From the NCBI GenBank assembly GCA_020853585.1, contig JADYYQ010000092.1:1-37737 (forward strand): a DNA stretch of 37,737 nt. The letters run 5' to 3'. Numbering within the stretch: the first letter of the stretch is position 1; the number at the start of each line of letters is the position of its first letter. This document shows, piece by piece, positions 16,947-27,011 of this stretch. The notes beneath the pieces are model-generated. The model did no database searches. It had not been told where the DNA came from and was given only the letters and a program-made list of their open reading frames with translations. Both the position numbers and the translations under genes were made by a program. This stretch comes from Ottowia sp. (GTDB lineage: Bacteria > Pseudomonadota > Gammaproteobacteria > Burkholderiales > Burkholderiaceae).

Positions 16947-18335
16947 ATGCAGTCGCTTAATATTTTTAACACGCTTACGCGTGACAAGCAGCTTTTTGTT
17001 CCCATTGTGCCTGGACATGTGCGCATGTATGTATGTGGCATGACGGTGTATGACTACTGTCATATTGGTCATGCACGCGTATTGGTGGTGTTTGATATGG
17101 TGCAGCGCTGGCTACGTGCCAGTGGGTACATGGTGACGTATGTGCGTAACATCACCGATATTGACGACAAAATTATTCAGCGGGCACAGGAAAATGGCGA
17201 GACGATTACGCAATTGACCGATCGTTTTATTGCCGCAATGAACGAAGATGCGTATGCCTTGGGGGTTGAGCGGCCAGATCATGAGCCGCGTGCTACCGAT
17301 TATATTGCGCCTATGCAAGCGATGATTGGTACCCTGATCAGCAAGGGCTTGGCTTACCAGGCAAGCGATGGAGACGTCAATTACGCGGTGCGTCAATTTC
17401 CATCTTATGGGCAGCTATCAGGCAAGACGCTTGATGACTTGCGTGCCGGTGAGCGTGTGGCGACTAAGCAAAGTAAGCAAGACCCTCTTGATTTTGTTTT
17501 ATGGAAATCATCTAAAGCCGATGAGCCGGCTGCATCTCGTTGGCCTTCTCCTTGGGGTGAGGGGCGCCCGGGTTGGCATATTGAGTGTTCCGCGATGAGT
17601 ACGCGCTTATTGGGGGATCATTTTGATTTGCATGGGGGGGGGGCTGATTTGCAATTTCCACATCACGAAAATGAAATTGCGCAATCATGTGGTGCGACTG
17701 ATAAGCCTTTTGTCAATATTTGGATGCATAACGGCTTTGTGCGTGTTAATGATGAAAAAATGTCTAAATCTTTAGGCAATTTTTTTACGATTCGTGAGGT
17801 GCTCAAGCACTACGATGCGGAGGTAGTGCGTTTTTTTATTTTGCGTGCACATTATCGTAGTCAGCTCAATTATAGTGAAGAGCATCTGGAGGATGCGCGC
17901 CAGAGTCTTACGCGCTTATACACGGCGTTAAAAGAGACGCCTAGTCACACGCAAGTAGATTGGCAGGAAGCGCATGCGCAACGTTTTGCGGCAGCGATGA
18001 ATGACGACTTTAATACGCCGCAAGCGGTCGCTGTTTTATTTGATTTGGTTACGCAGGTGAATCGCGATGCAGGTGTTAATTTGGCTAAGCAACTGCGTGC
18101 TTTGGGTGGTGTGCTGGGTTTATTGCAACGAGATGCGCATACCTTTTTACAAAAAGGGAGTCGTGCGGCTACGATGATTGACGAGGCGGAGATTATTCGG
18201 CGCATCCAAGTTCGTGCGAATGCAAAGCAAGCCAAAGATTTTCTTTTGGCGGATCGTGTTCGCGAAGAATTGCTGGCGCTTGGTATTGTGCTTGAGGATA
18301 AAGCCGGTGGTATGACGCAATGGAGGCGAAGTTGA
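16947..18335 (+). CDS. cysS: Cysteinyl-tRNA synthetase
   Basis: Class I synthetase that charges tRNA-Cys. Zinc ligand Cys30 lies in [10 protein letters not shown], and the HIGH motif is at 39-42 (CHIGHARV). [10 protein letters not shown] holds the second zinc cysteine, [18 protein letters not shown] adds more zinc-side residues, and the KMSKS loop is at 271-275 ([10 protein letters not shown]). The 462-residue length is standard. Codons for HGGGA create an uninterrupted run of ten G at 17634-17643, which is unusual in an essential gene (see findings). No strong ribosome site is visible before the ATG at 16947. It is divergent from ppiA and overlaps the alkA-like gene by 16 bases. Confidence 0.97.
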   Translation: MQSLNIFNTLTRDKQLFVPIVPGHVRMYVCGMTVYDYCHIGHARVLVVFDMVQRWLRASGYMVTYVRNITDIDDKIIQRAQENGETITQLTDRFIAAMNEDAYALGVERPDHEPRATDYIAPMQAMIGTLISKGLAYQASDGDVNYAVRQFPSYGQLSGKTLDDLRAGERVATKQSKQDPLDFVLWKSSKADEPAASRWPSPWGEGRPGWHIECSAMSTRLLGDHFDLHGGGADLQFPHHENEIAQSCGATDKPFVNIWMHNGFVRVNDEKMSKSLGNFFTIREVLKHYDAEVVRFFILRAHYRSQLNYSEEHLEDARQSLTRLYTALKETPSHTQVDWQEAHAQRFAAAMNDDFNTPQAVAVLFDLVTQVNRDAGVNLAKQLRALGGVLGLLQRDAHTFLQKGSRAATMIDEAEIIRRIQVRANAKQAKDFLLADRVREELLALGIVLEDKAGGMTQWRRS

Positions 18336-19048
18336 TTGTGCTCTCTTCACCGCTTGATGGCAACAAACCCCCTACCCCTAAAAAAACCGCTATGACGCAG
18401 CATAAGAACGATGTGGTAGCGCCGGTATTGTCGTGCCCAGATTATTGGCATGATGCGTGTGCTGACCTAATGAAACGAGATCGCATTCTGCGTAAATTGA
18501 TCCCACTATGCGGGCCGGCCCAGTTGATGTCGCGCGGAGATCCTTTCACTACTTTAGCGCGCACAATTGTAGGACAGCAAATTTCGGTGAAAGCTGCACA
18601 AACAGTGTGGGATCGTTTGGTGACGGCATGTACCCATTTTTCTGCGGAGCGAGTGTTAGCCCTAGCGAGTGAGCAGCTTGCTGCATGTGGTGTATCGCGA
18701 CGTAAGACTGAGTATATTTTTGACTTGGCTCAACATTTTTCTGCGGGCACGGTGAATGCCAATAATTGGTCCGAGATGGAGGATGAAGCAGTTATTAAAG
18801 AGATGACCTTAATCCGAGGGGTAGGACGTTGGTCTGCGGAAATGTATTTGATCTTTAACTTGATGCGTCCCAATGTATTGCCATTAGATGATCTTGGGCT
18901 ACTTAGAGCAATCTCGCGTAATTATTTTAGTGATGAGCCGGTGACACGTAGCGAGGCGCGGGAGGTTGCGGCTAATTGGGAGCCCTGGCGCACAGTAGCG
19001 ACTTGGTATCTGTGGCGCAGTTTGGATCCTGTCCCTGTGGCTTATTGA
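18320..19048 (+). CDS. alkA: DNA-3-methyladenine glycosylase II (AlkA-like)
   Basis: HhH-GPD superfamily glycosylase that removes alkylated purines. Features are the [22 protein letters not shown] helix pair, [15 protein letters not shown], the helix-hairpin-helix [16 protein letters not shown], the catalytic aspartate in [12 protein letters not shown], and the C-terminal [13 protein letters not shown]. Length 242 fits the short AlkA class that lacks the E. coli N-terminal domain. ATG at 18320 lies inside the end of cysS (16-base overlap), which suggests coupling; the first 35 residues are not conserved in type, so a later start is possible. In Burkholderia accA often follows; here the gene ends and converges on rpoE. 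Confidence 0.9.
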   Translation: MEAKLIVLSSPLDGNKPPTPKKTAMTQHKNDVVAPVLSCPDYWHDACADLMKRDRILRKLIPLCGPAQLMSRGDPFTTLARTIVGQQISVKAAQTVWDRLVTACTHFSAERVLALASEQLAACGVSRRKTEYIFDLAQHFSAGTVNANNWSEMEDEAVIKEMTLIRGVGRWSAEMYLIFNLMRPNVLPLDDLGLLRAISRNYFSDEPVTRSEAREVAANWEPWRTVATWYLWRSLDPVPVAY

Positions 19049-19128
19049 TTGCATAAGGTAAATAGAGCCGGATAGAGGTTGCTTAAAGTGAGGCGATTGG
19101 TTTCCCGTCTTATCAGTCTAATAGACTT

Positions 19129-19299
19129 ATGTATTCATTAAGTGCGATTGCTAATACAGCAGAGAGACTGAGCATGCTACTTGGCCGCCCATGTGGATTT
19201 TGGTGCAAGGTATCTTTGCTACTTACTATCTTATACACCGCTTTATTAGGGTGGTTTTTTAACACAGAGTTACCAGCGCTTATTGTCTTGTCTGTCTAA
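19129..19299 (+). CDS. Possible 56-residue membrane peptide (doubtful)
   Basis: A short frame with an ATG start and a TAA stop at 19297-19299. It contains one likely membrane segment (SLLLTILYTALLGWFF) and a Cys-Gly-Phe-Trp-Cys stretch. Its last 30 bases overlap the 3' end of rpoE on the other strand. No ribosome site is obvious, and I know no homologue. It may be chance in a 221-base gap. Confidence 0.15.
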   Translation: MYSLSAIANTAERLSMLLGRPCGFWCKVSLLLTILYTALLGWFFNTELPALIVLSV

Positions 19300-19869
19300 T
19301 AATGGGCGTAGCCTTTTTGCGATAAGCTCGCGCGCACGGAATATACGTGAGCGTACGGTGCCAATGGAGCACTGCATGGATAGGGCAATTTCTTCGTAAC
19401 TCAGCCCGTCGATTTCGCGCAAAACAATGGCGCTCCGTAACTCTTCAGAAAGTGAATAGATAGCTTGGTTGACGGTGCGAGCAAGTTGTTTGCTATGCAA
19501 AATACCTTCGGGAGTGCTGATCTCATGCAGCGCTTCACATTGCGTGAATACTTCATCAAAATCGATCGTATTTTTAATGCATTTGTTTTTCCCGCTATCT
19601 TGCGTGATTAAGTGATTTTTAGCGGTATTGATAGTAATGCGGTAAAGCCATGTGTAAAAAGCGGCATCACCTCGAAATGAAGGTAAGGCGCGATATGCCC
19701 GGATAAATACATCTTGAGAGATATCCTCGGTGAGATGAGCGTCGTAGACGAAGCGGGCAACTAAATGGATAACTTTCTTCTGATATTTTGTTACCAGTAA
19801 TCCGAAAGCGCGCTGATCACCTTGCTGTACGCGCGCAACTAACAGCTGATCTGTGTTGCGTTCACTCAC
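19270..19869 (-). CDS. rpoE: ECF sigma factor RpoE (sigma-24, AlgU-like)
   Basis: Extracytoplasmic-function sigma factor for envelope stress. Region 2 holds RAFGLLVTKYQKKVIHLVARF, the EDISQDVFIRAYRAL core and FYTWLYRITINTAKNHL. Region 4 holds LSEELRSAIVLREIDGLSYEEIA with the helix-turn-helix IGTVRSRIFRARE, and the chain closes with LRPLLDRQDNKRW as in betaproteobacterial RpoE. The start is GTG at 19869, with AGGAA just upstream. It stands 135 bases after fabF as in Burkholderia. The genes that should follow (rseA/mucA, rseB/mucB, mucD) are absent: the next gene is alkA-like on the opposite strand. How this sigma factor is held inactive is therefore open. Confidence 0.93.
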   Translation of the reverse strand: MSERNTDQLLVARVQQGDQRAFGLLVTKYQKKVIHLVARFVYDAHLTEDISQDVFIRAYRALPSFRGDAAFYTWLYRITINTAKNHLITQDSGKNKCIKNTIDFDEVFTQCEALHEISTPEGILHSKQLARTVNQAIYSLSEELRSAIVLREIDGLSYEEIALSMQCSIGTVRSRIFRARELIAKRLRPLLDRQDNKRW

Positions 19870-19902
19870 TGAAATTTCCTAGGGGTTTCCAAAACAATCG
19901 TA

Positions 19903-19924
19903 GCGAGAGAGGTTGCGCTCTCGC
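19903..19924. other. Hairpin in the fabF-rpoE spacer
   Basis: Perfect 7-bp inverted repeat GCGAGAG/CTCTCGC with an 8-base loop, about 35 bases upstream of the rpoE GTG. No clean T-run follows. It could limit readthrough from the fab operon into rpoE. Confidence 0.3.
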
Positions 19925-20004
19925 CACTGTTTTAGTCTACCCTTAGGGGGCTGGAAAAAGACGATCCAGTACAAATTGGCACGATGAAAAACTGTGCAAT
20001 TACT

Positions 20005-21237
20005 TTAAATTTTGCCAAATATAAGACTACCGTTTGTACCACCAAAGCCAAAATTATTTTTTAAGGCATAGTTGATTTTGAGCTGACGTGCTTCATTGGC
20101 GCAATAATCGAGGTCACATTCTGGATCAGGCTCATGCAAGTTGATCGTTGGTGGTGAAACTTGGTGGTGTAGCGCTAGTACACTAAATACCGATTCGATA
20201 CCGCCTGCGCCACCGAGTAAATGCCCGGTCATGGACTTAGTTGAGTTGACTACCAGGGTGCGGGCATGCTCACCGAATACCGCTTTAATCGCATCAGTTT
20301 CGTTTTTATCCCCCAGTGGCGTGGATGTGCCATGGGCATTCATATATTGGATTTGATTGTGCGTAATGCCGGCGTTGCGTATCGCGGTTTCCATGCAGCG
20401 CTGGGGACCATCCATTGAGGGTGCGGTCATATGGTAAGCATCCGCGCTCATACCAAAACCACAGACCTCAGCATATATTTTGGCGCCCCGGCTTTTGGCT
20501 GATTCGTATTCTTCGAGCACCATTACACCGGCACCTTCGCCCAAAACAAAACCGTCGCGATTACGATCCCAGGGACATGAGGCACGTGTGGGATCATCAT
20601 TGCGTGTAGAAAGGGCGCGTGCCGCCGCAAATCCACCCACGCCGAGTGGGCAGATGCATGACTCAGCGCCTCCTGCAATCATGACATCGGCGTCACCGTA
20701 TTGAATGAGTCGTGCTGCCAGGCCAATGCTATGCAGACCTGTGGTGCACGCAGTTGCTACGGCAATGTTAGGACCTTTAAAGCCAAAGCGGATGCTGAGG
20801 TGCCCCGAAATCATATTGATAATGGTGCTAGGGATAAAAAAAGGTGAGATGCGCCTTGGGCCGCGATTTAGTAGTTCGGTGTGTGTGTCTTCAATAGAAG
20901 GCAACCCACCAATACCTGAACCGACCGCGACGCCGATGCGTTCGGCATTTTGTTCGCTCACTTCGAGACCGCTATTGCGTACGGCTTGTATGCCAGCAGC
21001 TAACCCGTAGTGAATAAAAGTGTCCATATGGCGGGACTCTTTTTCGGAAAGGTAGTCCAGCACGGAGAAGTTTTTGACTTCTCCCGCAAAGTGGACGGGC
21101 AATGCCGAATGGTCAAACTTGCTGATGGTAGCCACGCCTGACTGGCCTGCGAGCAAATTAGCCCAGCTTTGCTCGACTGTGTTACCAACGGGAGAAACCA
21201 CACCTAAACCAGTCACAACGACTCGACGACGTGTCAC
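20005..21237 (-). CDS. fabF: 3-oxoacyl-ACP synthase II (KAS II)
   Basis: Condensing enzyme of type II fatty-acid elongation. The catalytic triad is Cys164 in [12 protein letters not shown], His302 in [12 protein letters not shown] and His339 in [12 protein letters not shown]. The N-terminal [17 protein letters not shown] and the C-terminal [16 protein letters not shown] are typical. Length 410 is normal. It is 98 bases downstream of acpP in the expected order. Two condensing enzymes of the cycle (FabF and FabH) are in this window; no FabB is seen. Confidence 0.97.
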   Translation of the reverse strand: MTRRRVVVTGLGVVSPVGNTVEQSWANLLAGQSGVATISKFDHSALPVHFAGEVKNFSVLDYLSEKESRHMDTFIHYGLAAGIQAVRNSGLEVSEQNAERIGVAVGSGIGGLPSIEDTHTELLNRGPRRISPFFIPSTIINMISGHLSIRFGFKGPNIAVATACTTGLHSIGLAARLIQYGDADVMIAGGAESCICPLGVGGFAAARALSTRNDDPTRASCPWDRNRDGFVLGEGAGVMVLEEYESAKSRGAKIYAEVCGFGMSADAYHMTAPSMDGPQRCMETAIRNAGITHNQIQYMNAHGTSTPLGDKNETDAIKAVFGEHARTLVVNSTKSMTGHLLGGAGGIESVFSVLALHHQVSPPTINLHEPDPECDLDYCANEARQLKINYALKNNFGFGGTNGSLIFGKI

Positions 21238-21335
21238 GATGATCCTTGGGAAATGGGAATGAAAATCTTACGATACTAGCCAAGCTGCATATGAAAGAGT
21301 CACATGCAAGATTAGCTTAGATGACGGCAAATTTT

Positions 21336-21593
21336 TTATTTCAGTTCGTCTGCTGAAGATTTTGCATGTTTGCTTGCATATTGAATAGCTTGCTCTACGG
21401 TAGAGATTTTCTCTGCCTCTTCATCGGGAATTTCCATATTGAACTCTTCTTCAAGTGCCATAACGAGCTCAACTGTATCTAAGGAGTCAGCACCTAAGTC
21501 ATCCGTGAAAGAAGATTCATTCTTGATGTCGGCTTCGGTAACGCCAAGCTGGTCAGCAACAATTTTCTTTACGCGTTGCTCGATACTTTCCAT
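21336..21593 (-). CDS. acpP: Acyl carrier protein
   Basis: Carries growing acyl chains on a 4'-phosphopantetheine arm. The attachment residue is Ser37 in the [10 protein letters not shown] motif. The protein is acidic, with [18 protein letters not shown] in helices III-IV. At 85 residues it is slightly longer than most ACPs (about 78), through a Lys/Ser-rich tail. The ATG at 21593 follows a strong ribosome site (GGAGG), so I rejected the longer frame from 21623. It is separated from fabG upstream by over 600 bases, where a short gap is usual. Confidence 0.97.
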   Translation of the reverse strand: MESIEQRVKKIVADQLGVTEADIKNESSFTDDLGADSLDTVELVMALEEEFNMEIPDEEAEKISTVEQAIQYASKHAKSSADELK

Positions 21594-22237
21594 ATAACCT
21601 CCAGGGGAAAAAAGTGGCCGCATTGTAACAGGTTTACGCGAGGGGGGCGGAGCAAATTCCGTCGGATGGGCGGCTATATGTCGCGTTTAGGTAGGGGATG
21701 GCTTGCGCTGGCGGGGGCGATAGATAGTTGCGGCGACAAAATTTAGATTTTTTTATTTTGTAAAAAATCTTATTTTTTAAAGTAAAAGAGGGGGGGCGTT
21801 ATGTCGACACCATGAGGGCATCTGATTTTATTGTTGAGGTAAACGAGGTGTTTGTCTGCTGAGGAAGTAGGTTTGTTCAGCCATTTTAGATGAGGATATA
21901 GGCGGGCGATGTCTGTGAGATCTGATTGCGGTATGTACAGAATATAGAAGTGAAGAACTCGGTGGTCGAGTCTAAGGGTGTTGCTTGGGGTCATGTAGGG
22001 TGTTGCTTAGTCAATGCTGAAGGGTGCCATGCTGGGTTAAGCATCGTGTTTGATGGGGTGTGCGGGATGCCCGCGGAAGATGTCGTTACGTTATTGCATT
22101 TTTTTGAAATGCGTTGGTGTGCAACGGATGGACTCACTGCTATGCCGTGCGCTATGCCACTTACCGCACTGTTTTAGGCAATAGCGCATGCTAGGTGAGT
22201 AGGTGTGCGGTGTGTTTGGATTATTTTGTGGGAGGTA
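21594..22237. other. Gene-free spacer between fabG and acpP
   Basis: About 640 bases without a believable gene; the frames of 74 and 83 codons here lie opposite each other and look like no family I know. A perfect 9-bp AT-rich inverted repeat, AGATTTTTT/AAAAAATCT (21745-21753/21762-21770), lies about 150 bases upstream of acpP. A dedicated acpP promoter probably lies in this stretch. Confidence 0.5.
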
Positions 22238-22984
22238 TTAGTTCATCCAAAGCCCACCATTTACATGCAAAGTGGTACCGGTGATATAGCTTGCTTCTGA
22301 GGAGGCGAGAAATACCGCAGCATGGGCAATATCCTCGGGCTGCCCTAATCGGCGCAACGGAATTTGCGTTTGTAGTGCGGCGTGTTGGCTATCAGATAAA
22401 GCATCGGTCATATCGGTTGCAATAAAGCCTGGTGCAATACAGTTGACAGTGATGTTACGGGTGCCAATTTCTTGAGCAAGTGCGTGACTCATACCGGTCA
22501 CGCCCGCTTTTGCTGCGGCGTAATTGGCTTGACCGGGGTTGCCTGTATGACCCACAACAGAGGTGATGTTGATAATGCGTCCTTCGCGTGCTTTGATCAT
22601 GGGTTTAAGGGCTGCGCGTGATAGACGAAAGACAGAGGTTAAATTGGTATTGATGACGGCTGACCAGTCTTCATCCTTCATACGCAAGGCGAGTTGGTCG
22701 CGGGTAATGCCGGCATTGTTGACCAAAATATGTAGGCCATGATGGGTTTGTAAGATATGTTCAAACATGTGTTCGCACGCGCTTACATCATTGACATCTA
22801 ATACCATTCCTTGATGAGCGGGTCCTATTGCGGTGAGTTCAGCATGGATTTTTTGTGCGCCTGATTCAGAGGTGGCTGTACCAATTACCGTTGCGCCGGC
22901 ACGTGCGAGTGCGGCGGCGATTGCACGCCCAATGCCACGGGATGCGCCCGTTACGAGTGCAATTTTATTTTCTAATGAAGGCAT
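22238..22984 (-). CDS. fabG: 3-oxoacyl-ACP reductase
   Basis: NADPH-dependent short-chain dehydrogenase for the first reduction of the elongation cycle. The Rossmann motif TGASRGIG is at 13-20, NNAG at 89-92, and the catalytic set is Asn114, Ser142, Tyr155 and Lys159 (SVVGHTGNPGQANYAAAK). C-terminal VAVFLASSEASYITG-type residues and a closing LHVNGGLWMN fit FabG. Length 248 is standard. It starts 7 bases after the fabD stop, so the two are coupled. Confidence 0.97.
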   Translation of the reverse strand: MPSLENKIALVTGASRGIGRAIAAALARAGATVIGTATSESGAQKIHAELTAIGPAHQGMVLDVNDVSACEHMFEHILQTHHGLHILVNNAGITRDQLALRMKDEDWSAVINTNLTSVFRLSRAALKPMIKAREGRIINITSVVGHTGNPGQANYAAAKAGVTGMSHALAQEIGTRNITVNCIAPGFIATDMTDALSDSQHAALQTQIPLRRLGQPEDIAHAAVFLASSEASYITGTTLHVNGGLWMN

Positions 22985-22991
22985 ATTTTTC

Positions 22992-23930
22992 CTATCGATA
23001 GGGAGCTAATAAAGCGAGAGCATCTTGCAATGATTTAGGGTCAGTGATAGCGGCGCTGACAATATTGGGATTGATGCGCTTAGTGAGTCCCGCTAAGACT
23101 TTCCCTGGCCCACATTCAAAGATATGGGTCACGCCTGCATGGGCCATTGCTTCGATTGTTTGTGTCCACATGACGGGTGCAGCTGCTTGCCGTATAAGGG
23201 CATCTTTGATAGCTTCGCTATCATTTTCTATTTTGACATCCACATTGTTAATAACGGGAATCACGGGCGTGTTGCACGATGTATCTTGTAGTTTTGTACG
23301 TAGACGTAACGCTGCATTGGCCATTAATGAAGAGTGAAAGGGTGCGGAAACCGGTAGTCGTACTGCACGCTTAGCGCCTTGTTGTTTGGCTAGTTCGCAG
23401 GCTGCGGCCACACCTTCTTTGGTGCCTGCAATCACGACTTGAGCCGGGGCATTAAAATTAACGGCTTCGACCAAACCGCTATGACTTGCTTGGCGGCATA
23501 GTGCGCGTACTGCGTCATTATCTAGTCCTAAAATGGCTGCCATTCCTCCTGATCCGACAGGTACTGCTTCTTGCATGGCTTGTGCGCGAAATCTGACTAA
23601 AGGCAGGGCATCGGCAAAGCTTAACGCCTGTGCGACGACGAGGGCGGTGTATTCACCTAGACTGTGTCCGGCCACCATTGCGGGCGCGATACCGCCTGCT
23701 GCGCACCAAGCGCGATAAATAGCAATACCCGCGGTGAGCATAACCGGCTGTGTGTAGGTGGTCAGCGATAAGGTGTCGGCTGGGCCTTGGGCAATTAATT
23801 GTGCGATATTTTCGCCCAATACCTTGCTTGCTTCTTCGAGTGTTGATTGAACGAATGGATCATCGGCGAAGCCGTCAAGCATGCCGACTGATTGCGAGCC
23901 TTGCCCAGGAAAAATAAATGCGAGTTTCAA
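22992..23930 (-). CDS. fabD: Malonyl-CoA:ACP transacylase
   Basis: Moves malonyl from CoA to ACP. The FPGQGSQ loop is at 8-14, nucleophile Ser90 in the GHSLGEYTA motif, and catalytic His199 in PVSAPFHSS. The C-terminal ECGPGKVLAGL is also typical. Length 312 is standard. It lies just upstream of fabG; upstream of it, towards fabH, is a 579-base gap where a few bases would be usual. Confidence 0.97.
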   Translation of the reverse strand: MKLAFIFPGQGSQSVGMLDGFADDPFVQSTLEEASKVLGENIAQLIAQGPADTLSLTTYTQPVMLTAGIAIYRAWCAAGGIAPAMVAGHSLGEYTALVVAQALSFADALPLVRFRAQAMQEAVPVGSGGMAAILGLDNDAVRALCRQASHSGLVEAVNFNAPAQVVIAGTKEGVAAACELAKQQGAKRAVRLPVSAPFHSSLMANAALRLRTKLQDTSCNTPVIPVINNVDVKIENDSEAIKDALIRQAAAPVMWTQTIEAMAHAGVTHIFECGPGKVLAGLTKRINPNIVSAAITDPKSLQDALALLAPYR

Positions 23931-24509
23931 CGGTGTATTCCTTTATGGAGTGACATTTTTTTGGGAATGATGTGCGTCAACACCGTGTGCTTAGCGGGGT
24001 AGCGTGCCGATATCGTTTTTTCACCTAAGATCAGTAGCCCATTTACGCTACGAGCCAAATACGGCATTGCGCGGTGCGCGTAATACCCATGTGCTTTATA
24101 TATATGTGCGTACCTTGTTTTTAGACGGCTCGCCGCTGTTATGCAGTCATCGTCATTTGCTTTGGTCATAGCGGCGCTTATCTGCGGGGCAGATTGTCTT
24201 TCCATGTGAGGGGTGGTGTGGTGTACAAAGCATGGCTGACGTAAACGATATTGGTGCGATAACGTATGTTGCACGGTCTTGGCTGTGCCATTTTGTTTGC
24301 GGATATACGTTAATCGAATACATGCATTGTGTAATATTAAGAGGAGGATGCATGAGTAGGCAGTCGGTTTATTTGTATATGCCTTGGTTATTGAGGGGGA
24401 TCTGTAGGCAATAAGGGGCAGCAAACTGAGCGTGGGCGTGCCGGCTGGATGTGTGGATTACGCATATATTTAAGCGGACTTTGGATAAGGTCTGTTTGAG
24501 ACGATTGCA
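23931..24509. other. Gene-free spacer between fabH and fabD
   Basis: About 580 bases inside what is normally a tight operon. A 165-codon minus frame spans most of it, but its composition (many His, Tyr, Thr, no motif) looks like chance. On the plus strand a 20-codon frame at 24351-24413 (MSRQSVYLYM...) has an excellent GAGGAGG ribosome site 4 bases before its ATG. I cannot assign it a role. Confidence 0.5.
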
Positions 24510-25496
24510 TTACATACGTAATAGCGCGGCACCCCACGTAAACCCACCCCCCACACCCTCAAGAAGAACATGTTGACCGGCTTTAACACGGCCATCACGC
24601 ACAGCGCTATCTAGTGCGAGAGGAATAGATGCCGCTGAGGTGTTGCCATGCTGATCGACGGTAATGATCATTTTTTCTGGTGGGACCCCTAGTTTTTTTG
24701 CGGTGCTTTGCATAATGCGTAAATTAGCTTGATGAGGAATCAACCAATCGATTGCTTGGGTATCTAGGCCAGCGAGTGTGAGTACTTCTTGGGCTACTTT
24801 ATCTAGCACATGGACGGCAAATTTAAATACAGCGGGCCCATCCATATGTAGAAATGCTTGCCCTTGTAGGGCGCCGGCACCCACGCTACCGGGCACACAT
24901 AAGATATTGCGATATCGGCCATCGGCATGTAGCGTTGTGGCGAGTAGACCAGGCTCCTTATGTGCAGAGAGCACAACCGCGCCTGCGCCATCTCCGAATA
25001 AAACACAGGTGCCGCGATCTTTAAAGTTGAGAATACGTGAAAAAATTTCTGCGCCGATGACAAGAACATGTTGATGCATGCCGGCACGAATAAATTTATC
25101 TGCAACCGATAAGGCGTAGATAAAACCAGAGCACACGGCTTGCAAATCAAAGGCGGCGCAATTGTTGTGAATGCCTAGTTTTTCTTGTACTACGCAAGCG
25201 GTACTGGGGAAGCCACCCAAGTGGTCGGGGGTGGAGGTGGCCACAATAATAAGGTCAATTTTTTGTGGGTCAAGTTGCGCTGCTGTGAGTGCGCGTTGTG
25301 CGGCTTGGGTTGCCAGATCGCTTGTTAGTGTTTCGGCGCAGGCAAAGTGGCGAAATGAGATACCGCTTCGCGAAACAATCCATTCATCGCTGGTTTCAAT
25401 GCCGAGTGAGGCAAGTTCAAGCGTAAGCTCTTGGTTGCTGACGCGGCGGGGGGGTAGCACGGAACCTGTGCCGGTGATTTTTGCATATAGGGTCAT
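24510..25496 (-). CDS. fabH: 3-oxoacyl-ACP synthase III
   Basis: Starts fatty-acid synthesis by condensing acetyl-CoA with malonyl-ACP. The catalytic triad is Cys122 in [12 protein letters not shown], His255 in [12 protein letters not shown] and Asn285 in [25 protein letters not shown] closes the protein. Length 328 is standard. Its ATG overlaps the plsX stop by 4 bases (ATGA type), so translation is coupled with plsX. Confidence 0.97.
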   Translation of the reverse strand: MTLYAKITGTGSVLPPRRVSNQELTLELASLGIETSDEWIVSRSGISFRHFACAETLTSDLATQAAQRALTAAQLDPQKIDLIIVATSTPDHLGGFPSTACVVQEKLGIHNNCAAFDLQAVCSGFIYALSVADKFIRAGMHQHVLVIGAEIFSRILNFKDRGTCVLFGDGAGAVVLSAHKEPGLLATTLHADGRYRNILCVPGSVGAGALQGQAFLHMDGPAVFKFAVHVLDKVAQEVLTLAGLDTQAIDWLIPHQANLRIMQSTAKKLGVPPEKMIITVDQHGNTSAASIPLALDSAVRDGRVKAGQHVLLEGVGGGFTWGAALLRM

Positions 25497-26533
25497 GGCG
25501 GCGGCGCGGCAGTGTGTGATGTATCTGGACTGTTGCTTAAAAATGCAGTGGCGATACGTGCCACAGTTTTATTTTTTACACCGCTATAGGCTCGTTTAAT
25601 TGCCCACTCAAACGCATAGGTGTCGGCTGAGCCGTGGCTTTTGATCACCAGTCCGCGTAAGCCTAGTAAAACGGCACCATTATAGCGGCGGTGGTCGACC
25701 AGTTTGCGGATACGTAAGAGGACGGGAGCGGCACATAGCGCGAGCAGTTTGGTCCACCAATGGCGGCTAAACTCTTGGCGGACTAGGCCTGCAATCATTT
25801 TTGCTAAGCCTTCTGTTACTTTGAGCGAAACGTTGCCGACAAAGCCATCGCAGACGACGATATCGGTTGTTCCCAAAAAAATATCATTGCCTTCTACATT
25901 GCCATAGAAGTTAAGTGTGCTGGCGCGTAAGAGTTCACCCGCTTGTTTGACTGTGTCATTTCCTTTGATGGCCTCTTCACCTACATTAAGTAGTCCCACA
26001 GTGGGGTGCGGCCGATTCTCCATTGTGTTGACTAATACAGAGGCCATTTGTGCAAATTGCAGTAAATGCATGGGCTCACAGTCAACGTTTGCGCCTAAAT
26101 CAAGCAGCGTTGTTGTACCGCCTTTTTCATTGGGCAGCGCACTGGCAATAGCGGGTCGGTCAATTCCGTCCAGCGTTTTGAGAACGTAGCGTGATACGGC
26201 CATTAATGCGCCTGTATTGCCTGCGGAAATAAAAGCGTCGACTTTGTTTTCTTTAACTAAAGTCGCACAGACGCGCATTGATGAGTCTTTTTTTCTACGT
26301 AGCGCAGTTTCGATGGAGTCATCCATCAGCACTGTCTCGCTGGCATGCATTAACGTAATCTGGGGGTGAGCGAGTGCGTGTAGGTGCTCTAACGCTTTTT
26401 GCATTTGCTCAAGGTGCCCAACTGCGACGACGTGAGCGTCGGGGTGACGGTTTACAAAATTGAGGATGGCAGGAAGTGTGACAGTGCAGCCAACGTCACC
26501 ACCCATGCAATCAACTGCAAGCTTGACAGTCAT
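25493..26533 (-). CDS. plsX: Phosphate acyltransferase PlsX
   Basis: Converts acyl-ACP to acyl-phosphate, linking fatty-acid synthesis to phospholipid synthesis. The N-terminus [10 protein letters not shown] is diagnostic, followed by [39 protein letters not shown] and [14 protein letters not shown]. From the ATG at 26533 the protein has 346 residues, the usual size; the frame from 26572 would add 13 residues with no family support. It follows rpmF and overlaps fabH by 4 bases. Confidence 0.95.
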   Translation of the reverse strand: MTVKLAVDCMGGDVGCTVTLPAILNFVNRHPDAHVVAVGHLEQMQKALEHLHALAHPQITLMHASETVLMDDSIETALRRKKDSSMRVCATLVKENKVDAFISAGNTGALMAVSRYVLKTLDGIDRPAIASALPNEKGGTTTLLDLGANVDCEPMHLLQFAQMASVLVNTMENRPHPTVGLLNVGEEAIKGNDTVKQAGELLRASTLNFYGNVEGNDIFLGTTDIVVCDGFVGNVSLKVTEGLAKMIAGLVRQEFSRHWWTKLLALCAAPVLLRIRKLVDHRRYNGAVLLGLRGLVIKSHGSADTYAFEWAIKRAYSGVKNKTVARIATAFLSNSPDTSHTAAPPP

Positions 26534-26618
26534 GCGCACATAAGGGGTCTCTCGCCCAATTAAGCCCAACAAATGGCACCAGAGTGGATACTCTTAAGGT
26601 GCCGTCATATAACCAGTA

Positions 26619-26798
26619 TTAGTCGTTTTTGGTCTTAATGACTTTACGACCACGGTAAAAGCCATTTTGGCTTACGTGGTGGCGTAAGTGAACTTCGCCT
26701 GAAGTGGGCTCAATCGATAGCGACGGCGCCACGAGAAAATCGTGTGAGCGATGCATACCGCGTTTGGACGGGGATTTTTTATTTTGTTGGACAGCCAT
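26619..26798 (-). CDS. rpmF: 50S ribosomal protein L32
   Basis: Small basic ribosomal protein of 59 residues. [21 protein letters not shown] at the N-terminus and CDS-end [10 protein letters not shown] are L32 marks. The zinc-ligand cysteines of some L32 forms are absent, as in many proteobacteria. The ATG at 26798 has GGAG in front. Its pairing with yceD and plsX is the standard order. Confidence 0.95.
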   Translation of the reverse strand: MAVQQNKKSPSKRGMHRSHDFLVAPSLSIEPTSGEVHLRHHVSQNGFYRGRKVIKTKND

Positions 26799-26825
26799 GA
26801 TTCTCAACTCCAAATTAAGCGGGGG

Positions 26826-26831
26826 ATTCTA
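26826..26831 (-). promoter_or_regulatory. Candidate extended -10 element for rpmF
   Basis: On the minus strand TGATAGAAT (-10 TAGAAT with a TG one base before) ends about 28 bases ahead of the rpmF ATG. No good -35 is seen, which an extended -10 can tolerate. Confidence 0.35.
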
Positions 26832-27011
26832 TCACAGCTAAAAGAATTACCCATCGCTTTGCGGCTTAAAATAAGCTCGCTTATCAAAAATACTTGCGTG
26901 ATAAACAAAAATAGTCGGCCAAAACAAGCTGTAAGCACGGTTTTTGCTGGCATAAGGACGGGCAAAGCGAGCGTAGTAGCAAAGTAATTGGCGTTATATA
27001 GACCCCCAAGC

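Noticed and set aside
21770-22177. Two opposing frames of 74 and 83 codons between fabG and acpP
   Set aside because: They overlap on opposite strands, lack ribosome sites and motifs, and are not conserved in type.
23927-24424. A 165-codon minus frame in the fabH-fabD spacer
   Set aside because: No motif, odd composition, and no good ribosome site; I judged it chance, and kept the stretch as a spacer finding.
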